Of a stretch of DNA of 64,000 nucleotides, positions 35,480 to 46,280 are shown in pieces. The position numbers and the translations under genes are program-made. This DNA comes from Aphrophora alni (taxonomy: Eukaryota; Arthropoda; Insecta; Hemiptera; Aphrophoridae). The stretch spans positions 9,702,724 through 9,766,723 of the forward strand of contig OY740776.1 of assembly GCA_963513935.1 (NCBI GenBank). Direction: 5' to 3'. Under the pieces are notes generated by a model. It was not told the DNA's origin, ran no database searches, and saw only the letters and a list, made by a program, of their open reading frames with translations. Numbering within the stretch: the first letter of the stretch is position 1; each line of letters begins with the position of its first letter.

Positions 35480-37440
35480 AATGTTGTTGTATCAGCAAGT
35501 GCTGAAACCAGATTAGACCTATTGAAGACAGCTCTGAGGTTGTACCAAAAAGACAAATACCAAGTTGATAATAATAATTTTACTCCTACAAATGGAATTT
35601 GTAAAACTGGACTCTGACCCAACTCTTTAGTACAATAAATGTGTAAACAAACTTATATCAGCAAATACAAAATTATCATCTGACAATGATATTAAATATC
35701 TAATCAAAGTTATTAAACCACAAGTCACACTGTTAAGAGGACTGCTCAAAATTCACAAACCGGACATCCCAATATGATCACTTGTAAACTTTACTACGTC
35801 ACCCACTTTCTAAAAAAAACTGAACAAAATAATCAGGAAGTAAATAAAATTGGAATCCAATCAAAGTTTAAAAACAGTCTAGAGTTGGTTGAAAATATTA
35901 AAGATGTAAACCTTTAAAAATCAAACCTTCCCTTCGTTTGATATTGTCAACTTGTACACTAATATCTCCATAGTCGAAACTATCACCATTTTACAAAATA
36001 ATTTGATAAGAAACTTTAAACTTACTGATTCAGCAATTAGTGAATTAATAACATTAACTACGAAAATTCTTAAACAAAATTACTTTCAGTTTAAATGGAG
36101 AATATTTCACCCAGGAAGATGGACTTGCAATGGACTCACCCCTTTCATGCATAATGGCTGAAGTCTTCGTAAACCATATGGAAAATACACATACATCCTT
36201 CTCAGCTAACCAATCATAATAGTTTCATTTTCTACCACCTTCATGTAGATGACATCATTGTTTATTTAATGGCACCAATAGACAAGTATCACTCCTCAAC
36301 AACTATTTGAATAAATTATAATCCAAACTACAATTTACTCGCGATATCAAAGCAAACAATATTTAAATTTCCTTGTTGTCACAATCTCAAAAAAGTCTGA
36401 ATATTCCAAACTACAATTTACTCTTGATATCAAAGCAAACAATATTTAAATTACCTTGATGTCTAAATTAAAAAAAAAAAGTCCAAATATTCCAAACTAT
36501 AATTTACTCTCAATATCAAAGCACACAATATTTAAATTATTTTGACGTCACAATCTGAAATAAGTCAGAATAATCCAAACTACAATTTACTATCGATATA
36601 AGAGCAAACAATTGTTTAAAATACCTTGATGTCACAATCTCAAAAAAGTCTGATCACTTCACATTTAAAATATACAGGAAGCCTACAACCACAAATCAGA
36701 CTATATATTAAAGCTCTTCTTATTACTCCATGCAAAAGAAAATAGCTGTAAACCATAGAGTTTTGCCATTTCCTCTTTCCACACATGTTTTTAACAATGA
36801 AGTACAGATTTTAAAACACATAGCAATTTCCAATGGTGACAAACGCTCTATAAATTATAACATAATCCATAAAAATAGGGGGGGGGACGAAAAATCCCTC
36901 ATTGCAAAATAATAGAAATAAGGAGAAGAAAAAGTTAGTCTTTATAGAATTTGGAATTTCTTAAACCACAACTAGCAGAACGAATTGGCCAAGCATAATG
37001 CCACCTTGACTATCAATATATGTAATAAATTACTGACAAAACTAAAATAGACTGTCATTAAAAACAAAGACAAAGACTTTAATTGATGAAAGGGGTGCCT
37101 ACAAGTTAATATGTGATGACAACTGCAAATAATACATAGGATGACCACTTGTTTGTTTGGTAAGGGGTTTAAAGAACATTTACCTAAATTGAACCTTAAT
37201 TCTATAAAATCAAATTTTACCACTCACATCACTGATTTTGACCACAAATACAGTGACTTGCACAATATGAAAATGATAAAATTTTGCGGAAAAAGTCAGT
37301 ACATAAGTGTGACTGAAGATTTTGAAACATATAAAGCAGGAAAATTGGATACATACATTGTTCTAAACGATAAACTGTATTTTACGACTAGACTCACCTC
37401 CGCAGTTTATCCCAGTAACGGTACTAACAACTAATGTCAG
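35480..37440 (+). pseudogene. Penelope-like element, RT and GIY-YIG, decayed
   Basis: Blocks in order, several frames: IKVIKPQVTLLRGLLKIHKP with DIPI and VNFTTSPTF (35705-35815), then FDIVNLYTNISIVETITIL (35937-35990). EDGLAMDSPLSCIMAEVFV (36115-36170) and HVDDIIVYL, the YxDD box (36240-36270), follow. After the 83-bp array come KYTGSLQP (36668) and VNHRVLPFPLSTHVFNNEV (36745-36800). The GIY-YIG block is GAYKLICDDNC, a stop, then YIG (37093-37140). The linker to the stop near 37434 contains HITDFDHKYSDLHN. This is nearly a complete PLE ORF with many stops. A decayed hammerhead-like fold lies at its 3' end. Confidence 0.88.
36323..36658 (+). repeat. Four tandem copies of an 83-86 bp coding segment
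   Basis: Copies start with ccaaactacaatttact at 36323, 36406, 36492 and 36575 and share tatcaaagca-aacaatatttaaa, ccttg.tgtc and acaatctcaaaaaagtc. The unit covers the PLE RT region after YxDD that normally reads FT.e.e....i.fLDv.i. Confidence 0.88.
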
Positions 37441-37509
37441 ACAACATGTATTCTACATGTGTTTTATAACAATTATTTAATGATATGACAACTTCTTATG
37501 AGTGATATC

Positions 37510-37554
37510 ACACCTGATGATGGATGCTTGAGACATCTAAAACAATGATAGTGT
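37510..37554 (+). ncRNA. Decayed type I hammerhead fold at PLE 3' end
   Basis: Stem I ACAC/GTGT (37510-37513 with 37551-37554). The core CTGATGA is exact (37514-37520). Stem II is GGATG/CATCT (37522-37526 with 37534-37538). Then AAAA (37539-37542) replaces GAAA, and the segment ends TA before stem I as a cleavage site requires. One invariant G (G12) is mutated to A and stem III is poor, so it should be inactive. Its position right after the PLE ORF supports homology. Confidence 0.6.
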
Positions 37555-37716
37555 TTCTAACACAATAAGTGGTTCTCGTGGTGGACTTTTACAGATCTGT
37601 TAATTAATTATCCTTTATTATAGTCAGCGATCCGATAAAAATGATCGGATCATAAAAAAAAAAATCAATAAAAATGTTTTTAAATAAATAGCTGTTGGAT
37701 AATGTTAGATGTTTAC

Positions 37717-37866
37717 CTTTGGAGAAAAAAACTGACTATTGTAATACTGACAGATAGACTGATGGTGATGGACATGCTGGTGATGAGAAGAGGCATGTGA
37801 TTGCCTATGTCAAAGTACAGAGGAACAAATGCCAGCCAGATCACACAGGTCATATACATTGTGAAT
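37717..37866 (-). pseudogene. mGluR relic, exon with last transmembrane segments
   Basis: 150-bp exon between acceptor TTTTCACAAG and donor CAAAG|GTAAAC. The frame is open and encodes FTMYMTCVIWLAFVPLYF, then GNHMPLLITSMSITISLS and VSITIVSFF: TM6 and TM7 of metabotropic glutamate receptors (family pattern GFTMYTTC.IWLAFvP.yf ... ITSmsvtISLSas). The start is in phase 2, which fits the Gly of IGFTMY being split. The preceding exons for the cysteine-rich domain and TM1-TM5 are not visible between here and 42828, where a PLE, two DNA transposons and AT-rich spacer lie. Known receptors act at the plasma membrane; this locus is judged a relic because two other exons are disabled. Confidence 0.8.
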
Positions 37867-37956
37867 CTTGTGAAAACAAACAAGAATATCATTTCAACTC
37901 TATGGCCCACTTTATAAAACATTGACTTTTGCTTATAATTTCATCGGAACATAGTA

Positions 37957-38372
37957 CAGTAGACTCTCATAAATCCGGACTATTATGGCAGACAGCCGGT
38001 TCGGATTCTGAAAAATCCGGATTTCCCAGAGTCAGAGATAAGTCGGCCGTGGGGCCGTTACGAGTGGTGATAAGTCGCACATGCAATCGTTACTGGCCCA
38101 TGCCGATACCCAACGACACTTGTTACACTCTGACACATTAACTAATACATAATACAGTACTGGACTGCAATTAAGTAAAACACAGGGCAGGGCGTGTGAA
38201 TTACCTCAGCCACACGGAAATTTCCACTGCCCATGAATCATTACATAATACGTCATTTATGCAATGCGAAAGATCACGTGAAAATTGAAGGCTCTAAAGC
38301 GGCAAATTTTTACTTAAAAAATTTTACCGTCCGGTCCGGATTTTCGTGATCCGAATTTATGAGAGTCTACTG
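37957..38372. mobile_element. Tigger-type MITE, 416 bp
   Basis: TA at 37955-37956 and 38373-38374. Inverted ends begin CAGTAGACTCTCATAAAT and continue CCGG/TCGG. The interior repeats tccgga words and has no ORF of note. It sits within 100 bp of the mGluR TM exon. Confidence 0.9.
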
Positions 38373-39049
38373 TACCTCCCTATTATATTGTTTTATTTTA
38401 CATTATATAAGTTAATGCACTTAATGCATTATATAAGTTTATCAACTTCAAACTTCATATGCACTTACTTAAACCTAAAACATGTTTAGCGCGATGACAG
38501 ATCTGTTATTTGAAAAAAAAAAAAGAAAAAAAATAGTCTGCTCCTAAAGATTCAGATATAAAATTATTTAAATCTGGTAAATGGATGCTTTACAATTAAA
38601 AAATTGGGTCTTGGTAATTAAACTAAGTTTCTTCATTTTCCTTTGAGAAGTAGATTGGATAAAATTTATTTTTATTTATTTAAAATGGAAGTATTTTATC
38701 TAGATAATCATCATATTGTATGGCTCCATAGTTCAAATTGAAGAAAATAAACAAAAATATATTTGGAGCTTTTGATGAATGAAATTAATAATTAGAAAGT
38801 ACAAAGTTGCCATCTTCAGTGATGCACAACTACTAAAACTAAACCTAGGTCTGTGCCACATCACATATTTATACAGAAATAAAAGGGGCGTGGCCTAAAC
38901 TAACTTTATAGCAGTAAGGCATGATTCTAAATAGCCTAGAGTTAAAATATAACTAATACAATATTACTGATCTAATCTTATATCTATAATACAATATGTA
39001 ATTTACATTAATATAGAACTTTGTGTAAGTCCTAAATTGTTACAGTATT
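38373..39049. other. AT-rich spacer with the 3' end of a minus-strand PLE
   Basis: On the minus strand CTGAAGATG (38819-38811) with flanking CAC resembles the start of a PLE hammerhead core, but the GAAA side is not preserved. The rest is AT-rich, with an A run at 38513-38531. Confidence 0.35.
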
Positions 39050-40600
39050 TACAATTACATTACAGTATTGTTAATATAAAAAGTTTCCCCAAGGATCTAT
39101 AGTATGGTATTTGGTAACATTTCTCAACAACACGGAATTTTGTACTTTAAAATAATGTTTTTCATGGAGTTTGGCCATAGCTGATTTATCAGGCCAAACA
39201 CTGATAAAATAAATAATAATATTGCAGCTCTTGTCTTGACGTTTCTCTTTGTTTGGCCTACATATTTTTTCAGACATATTTCACAATTAACCCTCCAAGT
39301 GCTGATTATTTTAGTCCTCAGTGCTAAGCTAGTTCAACACTATGCGCAAAGCTTTTGTTATTACAGGAAATAATACACTTTTATTGGCTGAAATATGACA
39401 CATTATACATCAATATTTTCAGGAAAACCCATAGAACAAAATGTAATAAAATTTAAACTTACTACTGTAAAACTGAGATCTGCTTCAACTCATATACTCA
39501 AAAAAAAAAAAATTCTTTTGTCCATTTAGTGACAACGTAGGTAATAACTAAATTATGATAATCCAATTTCCAATATATACAAAATGTAGCAAATTTTGTT
39601 ACAAAACTAGAAATGTAACATAAGTACCGCTTTATTTTCTTCATAATGTCAACATTCATACAATCACAAACTTCAAATTCAGTAATTTCGCGCACTGTGT
39701 GACACCTACATTAAAACTATGCAAAATAGTGTGCTAAATTACTGTGTCTTTAGAAAGTATTGGCATTTAACCTTTGAATATCATGTATTTACTAAAATTA
39801 GTTATTATAAGTATGTAATACACACACAGAAAAAAAAACAGAAACAAAAATTTTGATTCCTACATCTGAGTAACCGCTTTCATCACTAGCGGTATCACTT
39901 TCACACAAACAGTTATGAATATCACTTGAATTGCCAAGTTCACTCATTATTATATGTGTAATACTACACTAAAAACACTACTGATACACTAAATAATCAT
40001 AAAATAAATTGTATTTACCAAAATAATATCGACAAAAACACTAAACAACAATTCACTGCCGGGACGCAGCAGTAAACATCAAATTGTCTTTTACAGGCTT
40101 GCAAACATTGATTTTTCTTATAACCATCGATAAAATTGTGCAAAATGAATAGAGCGTCTTTTACTCAGAGTTACTATATAAAATACATGTAGTTTGGATA
40201 AAAATTACCGTTGGTATATCGATTTTAGCAAACCTTGTTTAATTAGATCGTGATCGCGACTTTAGCACTGTGGCCGCGGCAAAATAGATTGTGATCGCGA
40301 CTCGTAGCACTTGGAGGGTTAATAAATTTCTGATTTATCTTGTTCTTGAATTTTATCTTTAGGGTTTCTTAATATTTTACCAAGACTATTTTTGGCTGCC
40401 AAAGTTACTTTTAAATTTATATATTTAGCTAGTGATTTTTTAACAATATTTGACATTGATGGAAAGAAAATTGTTTTAATACACCATTGTCATAACTTGC
40501 TGCTTACAAGAGCATGTCTCGATTTCTTAATTTTCTTAAATTTCGTTTTCTTCATTATGTTATCAATAATTTAAATATTGCTACACCATAAATATACAGA
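39050..40600 (-). pseudogene. Penelope-like element relic split by a piggyBac
   Basis: Minus strand, upstream part 40600-40323: IDNIMKKTKFKKIKKSRHAL, then KVTLAAKNSLGKILRNPKDK and IQEQDKSEIY, the linker that leads into GIY-YIG in PLEs. After the 1,028-bp piggyBac insertion it resumes at 39290-39050 with CEICLKKYVGQTKRNVKTRA, then KSAMAKLHE and SVLLRNVTKYHTIDPW in shifted frames. That is the Cys pair, YVG and Arg of GIY-YIG and its C-terminal end. The insertion falls between the GIY-like (SEIY) and YVG halves. Dead. Confidence 0.85.
39291..40318 (-). mobile_element. Nonautonomous piggyBac derivative, family E
   Basis: TTAA at 39287-39290 and 40319-40322. A perfect 13-bp inverted end, CCCTCCAAGTGCT. 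Subterminal tgatcgcgact occurs twice near the right end (about 40252 and 40292). It keeps a start codon at 39947 followed by the acidic leader MSELGNSSDIHNCLCESDTA / SDESGYSD, with no catalytic domain. Confidence 0.9.
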
Positions 40601-41055
40601 AGTTATTTTTTATAGTTTTCTTTAGACAAGGGTAAGTTGATTAACCGGTAACACTAGAATTAAAAGCAGCTATTTTATGTGCAGGTGAATGGTGTGAGTC
40701 CTTTATTATATATCTGTCTATATGTGTAGGCTTTCTACAAACACTAAATGATAAACTAAATTTTATCTAAACACATTTACATCCAAAAATCATTACTCAC
40801 AGACTGTTGACTCAACTGTTAAGATTCTTCTTTGACAAGACAATGGAAGAAGCGAGAAATTTCCTTTTAAAAAACCTATGAAAGTTGCATTTTTTAAATT
40901 AAAAAACATGTCATATACCCTATAATTTTGTTATTCCAGTATGGTACCCAGTTCTAGCTATTTCACCGTCACTCGCATTATCCAAATCTAACACTAACTA
41001 GACAGGTAATAAGGCGAGATAACAGGAAAATCAATGGTGCTAATAAAACACACAG

Positions 41056-41245
41056 ATAACAAAGATTTATTGACCAGTCAATTAACCTGACATGGTGTGG
41101 GTAGCGGACGTAAACAAGGCCTGTTTCCAAACTGACACATTTTATTGCATATAACAAAGATTTATTGACCAGTCAATTAACCTGACATGGTGTGGGTAGC
41201 GGACGTAAACAAGGCCTGTTTCCAAACTGACACATTTTATTGCAT
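41056..41245. repeat. Perfect tandem duplication, 2 x 95 bp
   Basis: 41056-41150 and 41151-41245 are identical as read (start ataacaaagatttattgacc). Either a very recent duplication or an assembly artefact. Confidence 0.92.
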
Positions 41246-41650
41246 ATGGTATTTGCATAGCAAATCCAAAAACCAGGACTTTGTTTTGTATGTTTTCAAA
41301 AAAGTGGTTGTATAAAATGTTTAATGTTGAATGTGTCACAAACCATTAACTTTGTGATAAATTTTAAATGGTCACCATTTCGAAAACATACATAACTAAG
41401 TAAAGAGTATCTATCGATTAAATCTCAAATATTTATTCCAGAAAAATATTTTTTTAATTTCTCAAAAATTCTTCAAAATGTTGGAATTTTTTAGTCCTAC
41501 CATGTCAGTAAAAAAAAAAAGAAAACAATAAAATACTGCTTTTCAAAATTTAATATATTTTTTTATACATTGTCTAACCATATGAACAAGGAAAAACCCC
41601 AAACCACAAAATAACACAACTACACAAAACTGTATAATGCCTTTACATAA

Positions 41651-41693
41651 ACCTTATGTACATTTCGATAGCTCTGCTATCATCTTCAGAGGT
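41651..41693 (-). ncRNA. Type I hammerhead ribozyme motif, complete core
   Basis: Minus strand, 5' to 3'. Stem I 5' strand ACCT (41693-41690). Core CTGAAGA (41689-41683). Stem II GATAGC (41681-41676), loop AGA, GCTATC (41672-41667), six pairs. GAAA (41666-41663). Palindromic stem III TGTACA (41662-41657), then T and A (41656-41655), so the predicted cleavage is after A41655. Stem I 3' strand AGGT (41654-41651). Every invariant hammerhead base (CUGANGA, GAAA, UH) is present. Short palindromic stem III and type I layout are typical of PLE hammerheads, thought to work as dimers. It lies about 1 kb upstream of the PLE relic at 39050-40600, same strand. Confidence 0.8.
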
Positions 41694-41699
41694 ACACTA

Positions 41700-42827
41700 A
41701 TTTGTTTGTCTAACCATGACTGAATTTCAATTTTAAATTCAGTTTAGCTGTTTTAGGAACGGAAAATGGTCCTCTTAAAATGCCATTAACTTTCTATCTT
41801 CACAAATTTGAGCATTTATAGGTCCTGAACGGTTGAAGATAACAAAAAATATAAAGAATAAAAAAAATCTTAAAATAATGAGGAGTTCCGATAATAAAAT
41901 TTAGAGCTGACTACCATATTGGGAAAAAAATGACATGAAAGAGCTGACATACGGCGGAGGGATATGAAAAATTTGGTAATACCTCTACTTCTCCAAAAAT
42001 CCTGGGGATTACCCTTTTAAAGTTTTTTTGTAATTTTTGTACTTATCGAATTAAACAGTGGAGATACCTGTTTCAATCACCCTGTACATTTGTTAAATTT
42101 TTATAATAAATAAGCAATGATTTTTTCCATGTTTGTTAATTTTTGTATTGCATAATAGTATAACAATATACAATAAAATATCTAAATACCCTGAAGCAGA
42201 ATTTTTGAAAAATGCAGGTTTTCTGTTAAGGTAAACTTACTATTCAATAATATTTGATCGGTTCAATTGAAATGGTTAAATTTTTAATGTAATTATTCTG
42301 TGCAGTTGTAATACTTATTAATGTAACATATTTTATAGACTAGTTTTTGGTTTTACTATTAAATTGTTAAATTAATATTATAGTGCTTTGATTATTATAT
42401 GTTGCACTGTTTTAATGCACAGATAATATTGTTATACGCATTTATAACTATTAATGTAAGGTAAATTACTAAGATTGAAGTATTTGTTGATATAAATAAA
42501 TTTTGATGTATCACCTATTTGAATGTAAACAGATGTATTGTCAATGAAGAATTGAAATGAGTGAAGCAGAGATAATTGTGTCCGTAGCATTCCTGTAGCT
42601 ATGGACACTCCCTTGTTGTGCTAAATGAGTGACAACACACCTTTGGGATCTCAAGAAAAAAGAAACTACACTGTTATATAATGTTCAGAGAATGCTAGTG
42701 TAGTCAAGTTGGATATGACTTAGTTTTCCGTAAAATGTATTAAGAAAACATAATCAATCTTATGATAAATAGTTCGCTTTGGCAGTTAAGAAATACACAC
42801 TGATATACTACATGAATATAGTCTTAC
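41700..42827. other. AT-rich spacer (mGluR intron region)
   Basis: No receptor exon for the cysteine-rich domain or TM1-TM5 is visible. The phrase caatcaccctgtac at about 42074 looks like a single transposon terminus of the cagggtga type; a partner was not found. Confidence 0.3.
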
Positions 42828-42975
42828 CTGACATATTAAGACGCAGTTCCCCTTCAATGTACTCGCCCACTCTCACCCATTGGTAATTGCCTTCAGAGTT
42901 GTTTAAAATGAAATATATTATATCTTGCTAGACCATCTCCATTTGAATCAAATCTGAATTTGTCTCCGGACAAAC
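42828..42975 (-). pseudogene. mGluR relic, ligand-binding domain exon with frameshift
   Basis: Bounded by acceptor TTCTTTAG and donor CAG|GTAAGA. The frame first reads LSGDKFRFDSNGDGLARYNI and FHFKQ, then shifts by one base to SEGNYQWVRVGEYIEGELRL (LNMS). This is the end of the Venus flytrap domain of metabotropic glutamate receptors (F.FD.nGDg.ARY.i..fk ... Y.wv.VGey..GeL.l). One extra base near 42898-42902 breaks the frame: the exon is 148 bp, where 147 would keep phase. It starts in phase 1, which joins correctly to the exon at 46281-46562 (codon G|GT, Gly). Confidence 0.85.
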
Positions 42976-43842
42976 CTAAAGAACGAATATTAAACAATAA
43001 GGTTTACTTACTTTAATTATATAATTTTGTATTATTACGTTCACAAATAAATGTGAAGTTCAAAATATGTCACTTCATATTTGATGTGTAACTATACGAT
43101 GGGTGATAAAATATAACAGGAATTTTCATGCTCTGTTCTTGTAATGATTTCAACATAATCATGTTTCATTGGGCAAACACATGCATGTTTAAAGTTGTGA
43201 TAGTTCCTCTTTGCATCATTCCTGTCACTTGAAATCAACATGTCACAGTAGTAGGTAGAGTTAGGATTTAGGGTTAAGTTAGAAAAGTCCATTCAATAGA
43301 TGCGAGAACATAAACAATCATTACAACAGAGTACAAAAAGTAATTGCTAAACTTGCAACCTTTCAATGTATAACAAATGACGATTGAATAAGCCAAGGTT
43401 GGTACAGAATCAAAGTCAGACCCAGCAGTGAGTTATCGACAGTCAGTTGTCAGTGTTCGGGGTTGGGATAGAGTTGCAGGGAGGTCAATCGATTGACGGA
43501 GGGATTGGACTGAGGCAGAGACTCTACCAGATAGCAAAATGTTACTAAGGTGTTGCGACAAATCAACCTGATTAGTAAAGAGGACCTACTACAGAGGATA
43601 ATGGCATTGGATCACGATAGCTCAGATAATAGGTGAGCAAGCCTCATGTATAAAAGAAATTTTTGAAATTTAAATTCACAAATTATTCATAACCATTAGG
43701 ATGGTTTTGGATTGAAAGCTTAGAATATTTCATTGATATATTAGCTTACTATTACATGTGTCTATGAATTTCAAAATATTAAAGGAGAACATTATAAAAC
43801 AAGATATATATATATATATGATTTAGCTTGTATTAGAGAAAC
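42976..43842. other. mGluR intron
   Basis: AT-rich with no feature recognised; ends in an AT-repeat at 43805-43819. Confidence 0.4.
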
Positions 43843-43846
43843 TTAA

Positions 43847-44660
43847 CCCTTAAAGCGCTATGTAAAAATACTATAGTACGCTCATTTACTGTAAAAAAAT
43901 AAAAATAATATTTTCTCAATGTTTTTTTTTAGATTTAGGTAGTTTTAGTCAATTAGACTACAGAAATGTTATAAATTTTCATTAAAATAATATGGTAGGC
44001 CTACCAATAACCATAGGCCTACGTCTTGGAACTAACCCTACTTCTTGATTTTCTTCATTTTTACTAGAACTATCAACTTCACTTTCACTAATATTGTGTA
44101 AAATTACACTTTCAGCCTCTTCTTGTTCTAGGTTATGAAAGTCAACCGCTCTAGAAAACTATGCGTTTATAAGTCCATTTACAAATTCGTCAAAATCAGG
44201 ATCGTCTGGATGAACCATTACAGTGTATATCTATACACAGTCGATAAGAAAAAGACAAAACTAACAAAATATTTACATTTATTTACCGCCAAAACTCGAC
44301 ATAAATAAACACACAACACTCAACACACTCAACAGACGTCAACAACAAATGCAAGCGAGAGTGAAAACACGAAAACAGCTGACCATAGTAGCCCGCGTTT
44401 ATAGGCGCAAAAAGCAGTACGGGAGGAAACGAATACTAGTCTTTGTTGTTAGGCAACCAATAACGATAACAAAATATTTCTAAATAGTCGCCATATTGGT
44501 TTAGAGGGTCCAAATAGACAAAAGCGACATTACTATGCACTCTATCGGATATTTTACGATCTACAGTGCAGTAATGGCAGACGATTGAGCGATCACGCTT
44601 ATAGGCGCTAGCCGCGTAGTGGCAGTGCCGCGTCTGTAGGCGCTAGCCGCGCGGTAAGGG
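43847..44660 (-). mobile_element. Nonautonomous piggyBac derivative, family F
   Basis: TTAA at 43843-43846 and 44661-44664. Ends are CCCTTAAAGCGC (left) and CCCTTACCGCGC (right, inward), 10 of 12 identical. taggcgctagccgcg is repeated at about 44602 and 44636. On the minus strand a start at about 44218 gives MVHPDDPDFDEFVNGLINA and a stop, then an acidic stretch (LEQEEAESV, SESEVDSSS): a piggyBac leader without its catalytic domain. It lies in the mGluR intron. Confidence 0.85.
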
Positions 44661-44664
44661 TTAA

Positions 44665-45224
44665 AATAAAGATTGTAACATTAAGATTCTAGATTTTTTT
44701 TTTTTTTTTTTTTTAAATACAAACACTTTAGTTCTGAACCATTGTTTGCTTAGCTCATTTATTTATTTTTCTTGAACCAAATAATAAGAATTGTTGATTG
44801 CTAACAGTAAACCATAGTGTATCATTCGATTTTTGACAAATAAGGTGTCATTCCGTCTTAGATTTATTCGTGAGTTTAAAATCAGTTTGTAGTGTCTCTC
44901 TCAGTCCAGAGTGTGTGATTGCCGCAAATGATTTAATGAAAGTTGGGTAGGTAACTAATGACATGAACATCAGCCAAGAATTTCAACCAATTAAGACGAG
45001 CTGACTCATGTTGATGCACTAATTCAACACAATCGGAGATTTACCACTAGACAAACTTGAAATTAGTGTTAGTAGTGTGAAAAAATTAGCTAAAGATGGT
45101 CTTAAATTTAACAAGCTGAGTATCAGATGGGTCCTTGTCTTTTGAACAGATATAGGCTGTAGTTACACAAGTTCTGCAGCACTATCAACAGGATGAAGTC
45201 AAGTTTATATACTCTATAGTAACT
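44665..45224. other. mGluR intron sequence
   Basis: A run of about 22 T at 44693-44714; nothing else recognised. Confidence 0.35.
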
Positions 45225-45420
45225 TACAATGGAACATGGGAGCATTACTTCATTCCAGAATGAAAATGAGCAACCATCCAATGGTGACATCCAAGCCATT
45301 TCTACCATTAAGAGTCAAAATCATATTTTCACCTGGAAAAATCATAACCAATATCTTTTGGGATTCACAAGGAATTCTTAACCTTGATTTTTCACAGAAC
45401 AGAGAATTATCACTGTGAGT
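45225..45420 (+). pseudogene. mariner-type transposase fragment
   Basis: HPMVTSKPFLPLRVKIIFSP, then GKIITNIFWDSQGILNLDF. This fits the mariner block S.PK..r....aGKvm.tiFWD..Gil.idf, including the catalytic Asp of FWD. The sequence before and after is degraded. Confidence 0.6.
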
Positions 45421-46280
45421 AAGATGTAAATCTAATCACATTACATACAAAACATACTTAGAATGATAATATATAATAATAATACAACAATCTTTAGTTT
45501 TTCAATTAACCGAGGAGGATCAAACAATTGATATATTAAGACTGAATTGTGAGAGTATTTTTTATAAAACCTGAAGTGAGATGCAAATCTAATCAAATTA
45601 TGTATATAAATATGTTAGGAATGATAATATATAATAATAATACTAATTCTGACAATGTTCAATTTTTCGACTAACCCAGAAGGAGAATTTATTTATTTAC
45701 TATTATTTCTCTCTAGGGTTTCGACCTACTGGCTTCAACACCTCTTTTGAGCCTCATCTTGAATTGATTAGCAGCTTAATTAAATTAGGTTTTACTTTGG
45801 AAAATCTTATACTTTCTAAAACTCCTACAAATGTAATCTATAGTTTAGTTTACCAAAAACTTGAATATGTTAGTTTAGGATAGATTATATTATGTATCAA
45901 ATAGACTTATGAAATTATTCAGTTTAAAACCAACATAAGTTAATAAACCAGTAGAATAACAATTAAAATGCTATCAAATACAAACAATGCTTCTCATAAG
46001 AGTGTTGCAGGAGCACTGACTTCGTAGTGGCATGGCTAAACCAGATGAATGCTCAACCTTGAAAGAATTGCAGTGAGGGGAATGAAAGTCACAGTTATGT
46101 TATTTTGTTATGCCAGTACATAGATCACAGAACCTAAAAATCCACAAAAAAGGTAGTCTGTATAGTACACATGTACCAAACATCTTGGTATTTACCCAAT
46201 CCCAGATAAATTATTTCCACAAACTAACATACACTAAAAATAAATTATAGAAAATATACATAACACTTACAAAGCCCTAC
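45421..46280. other. mGluR intron sequence
   Basis: A hairpin-like stretch at 45717-45770 (ggtttcgacctactggcttc and its continuation ttttgagcc) resembles PLE 3' ends, but no PLE coding lies next to it. Otherwise AT-rich. Confidence 0.3.

Noticed and set aside
43092..43292. Additional mGluR exon between the two ligand-binding exons
   Set aside because: The flanking exons already join in phase and the translated frame has no receptor similarity.
45717..45790. Hammerhead or PLE 3' end near ggtttcgacc
   Set aside because: GAAAC and a hairpin are present, but the CUGANGA side reads TTCAAGA and eight extra bases separate stem II from GAAA, so the hammerhead geometry fails.
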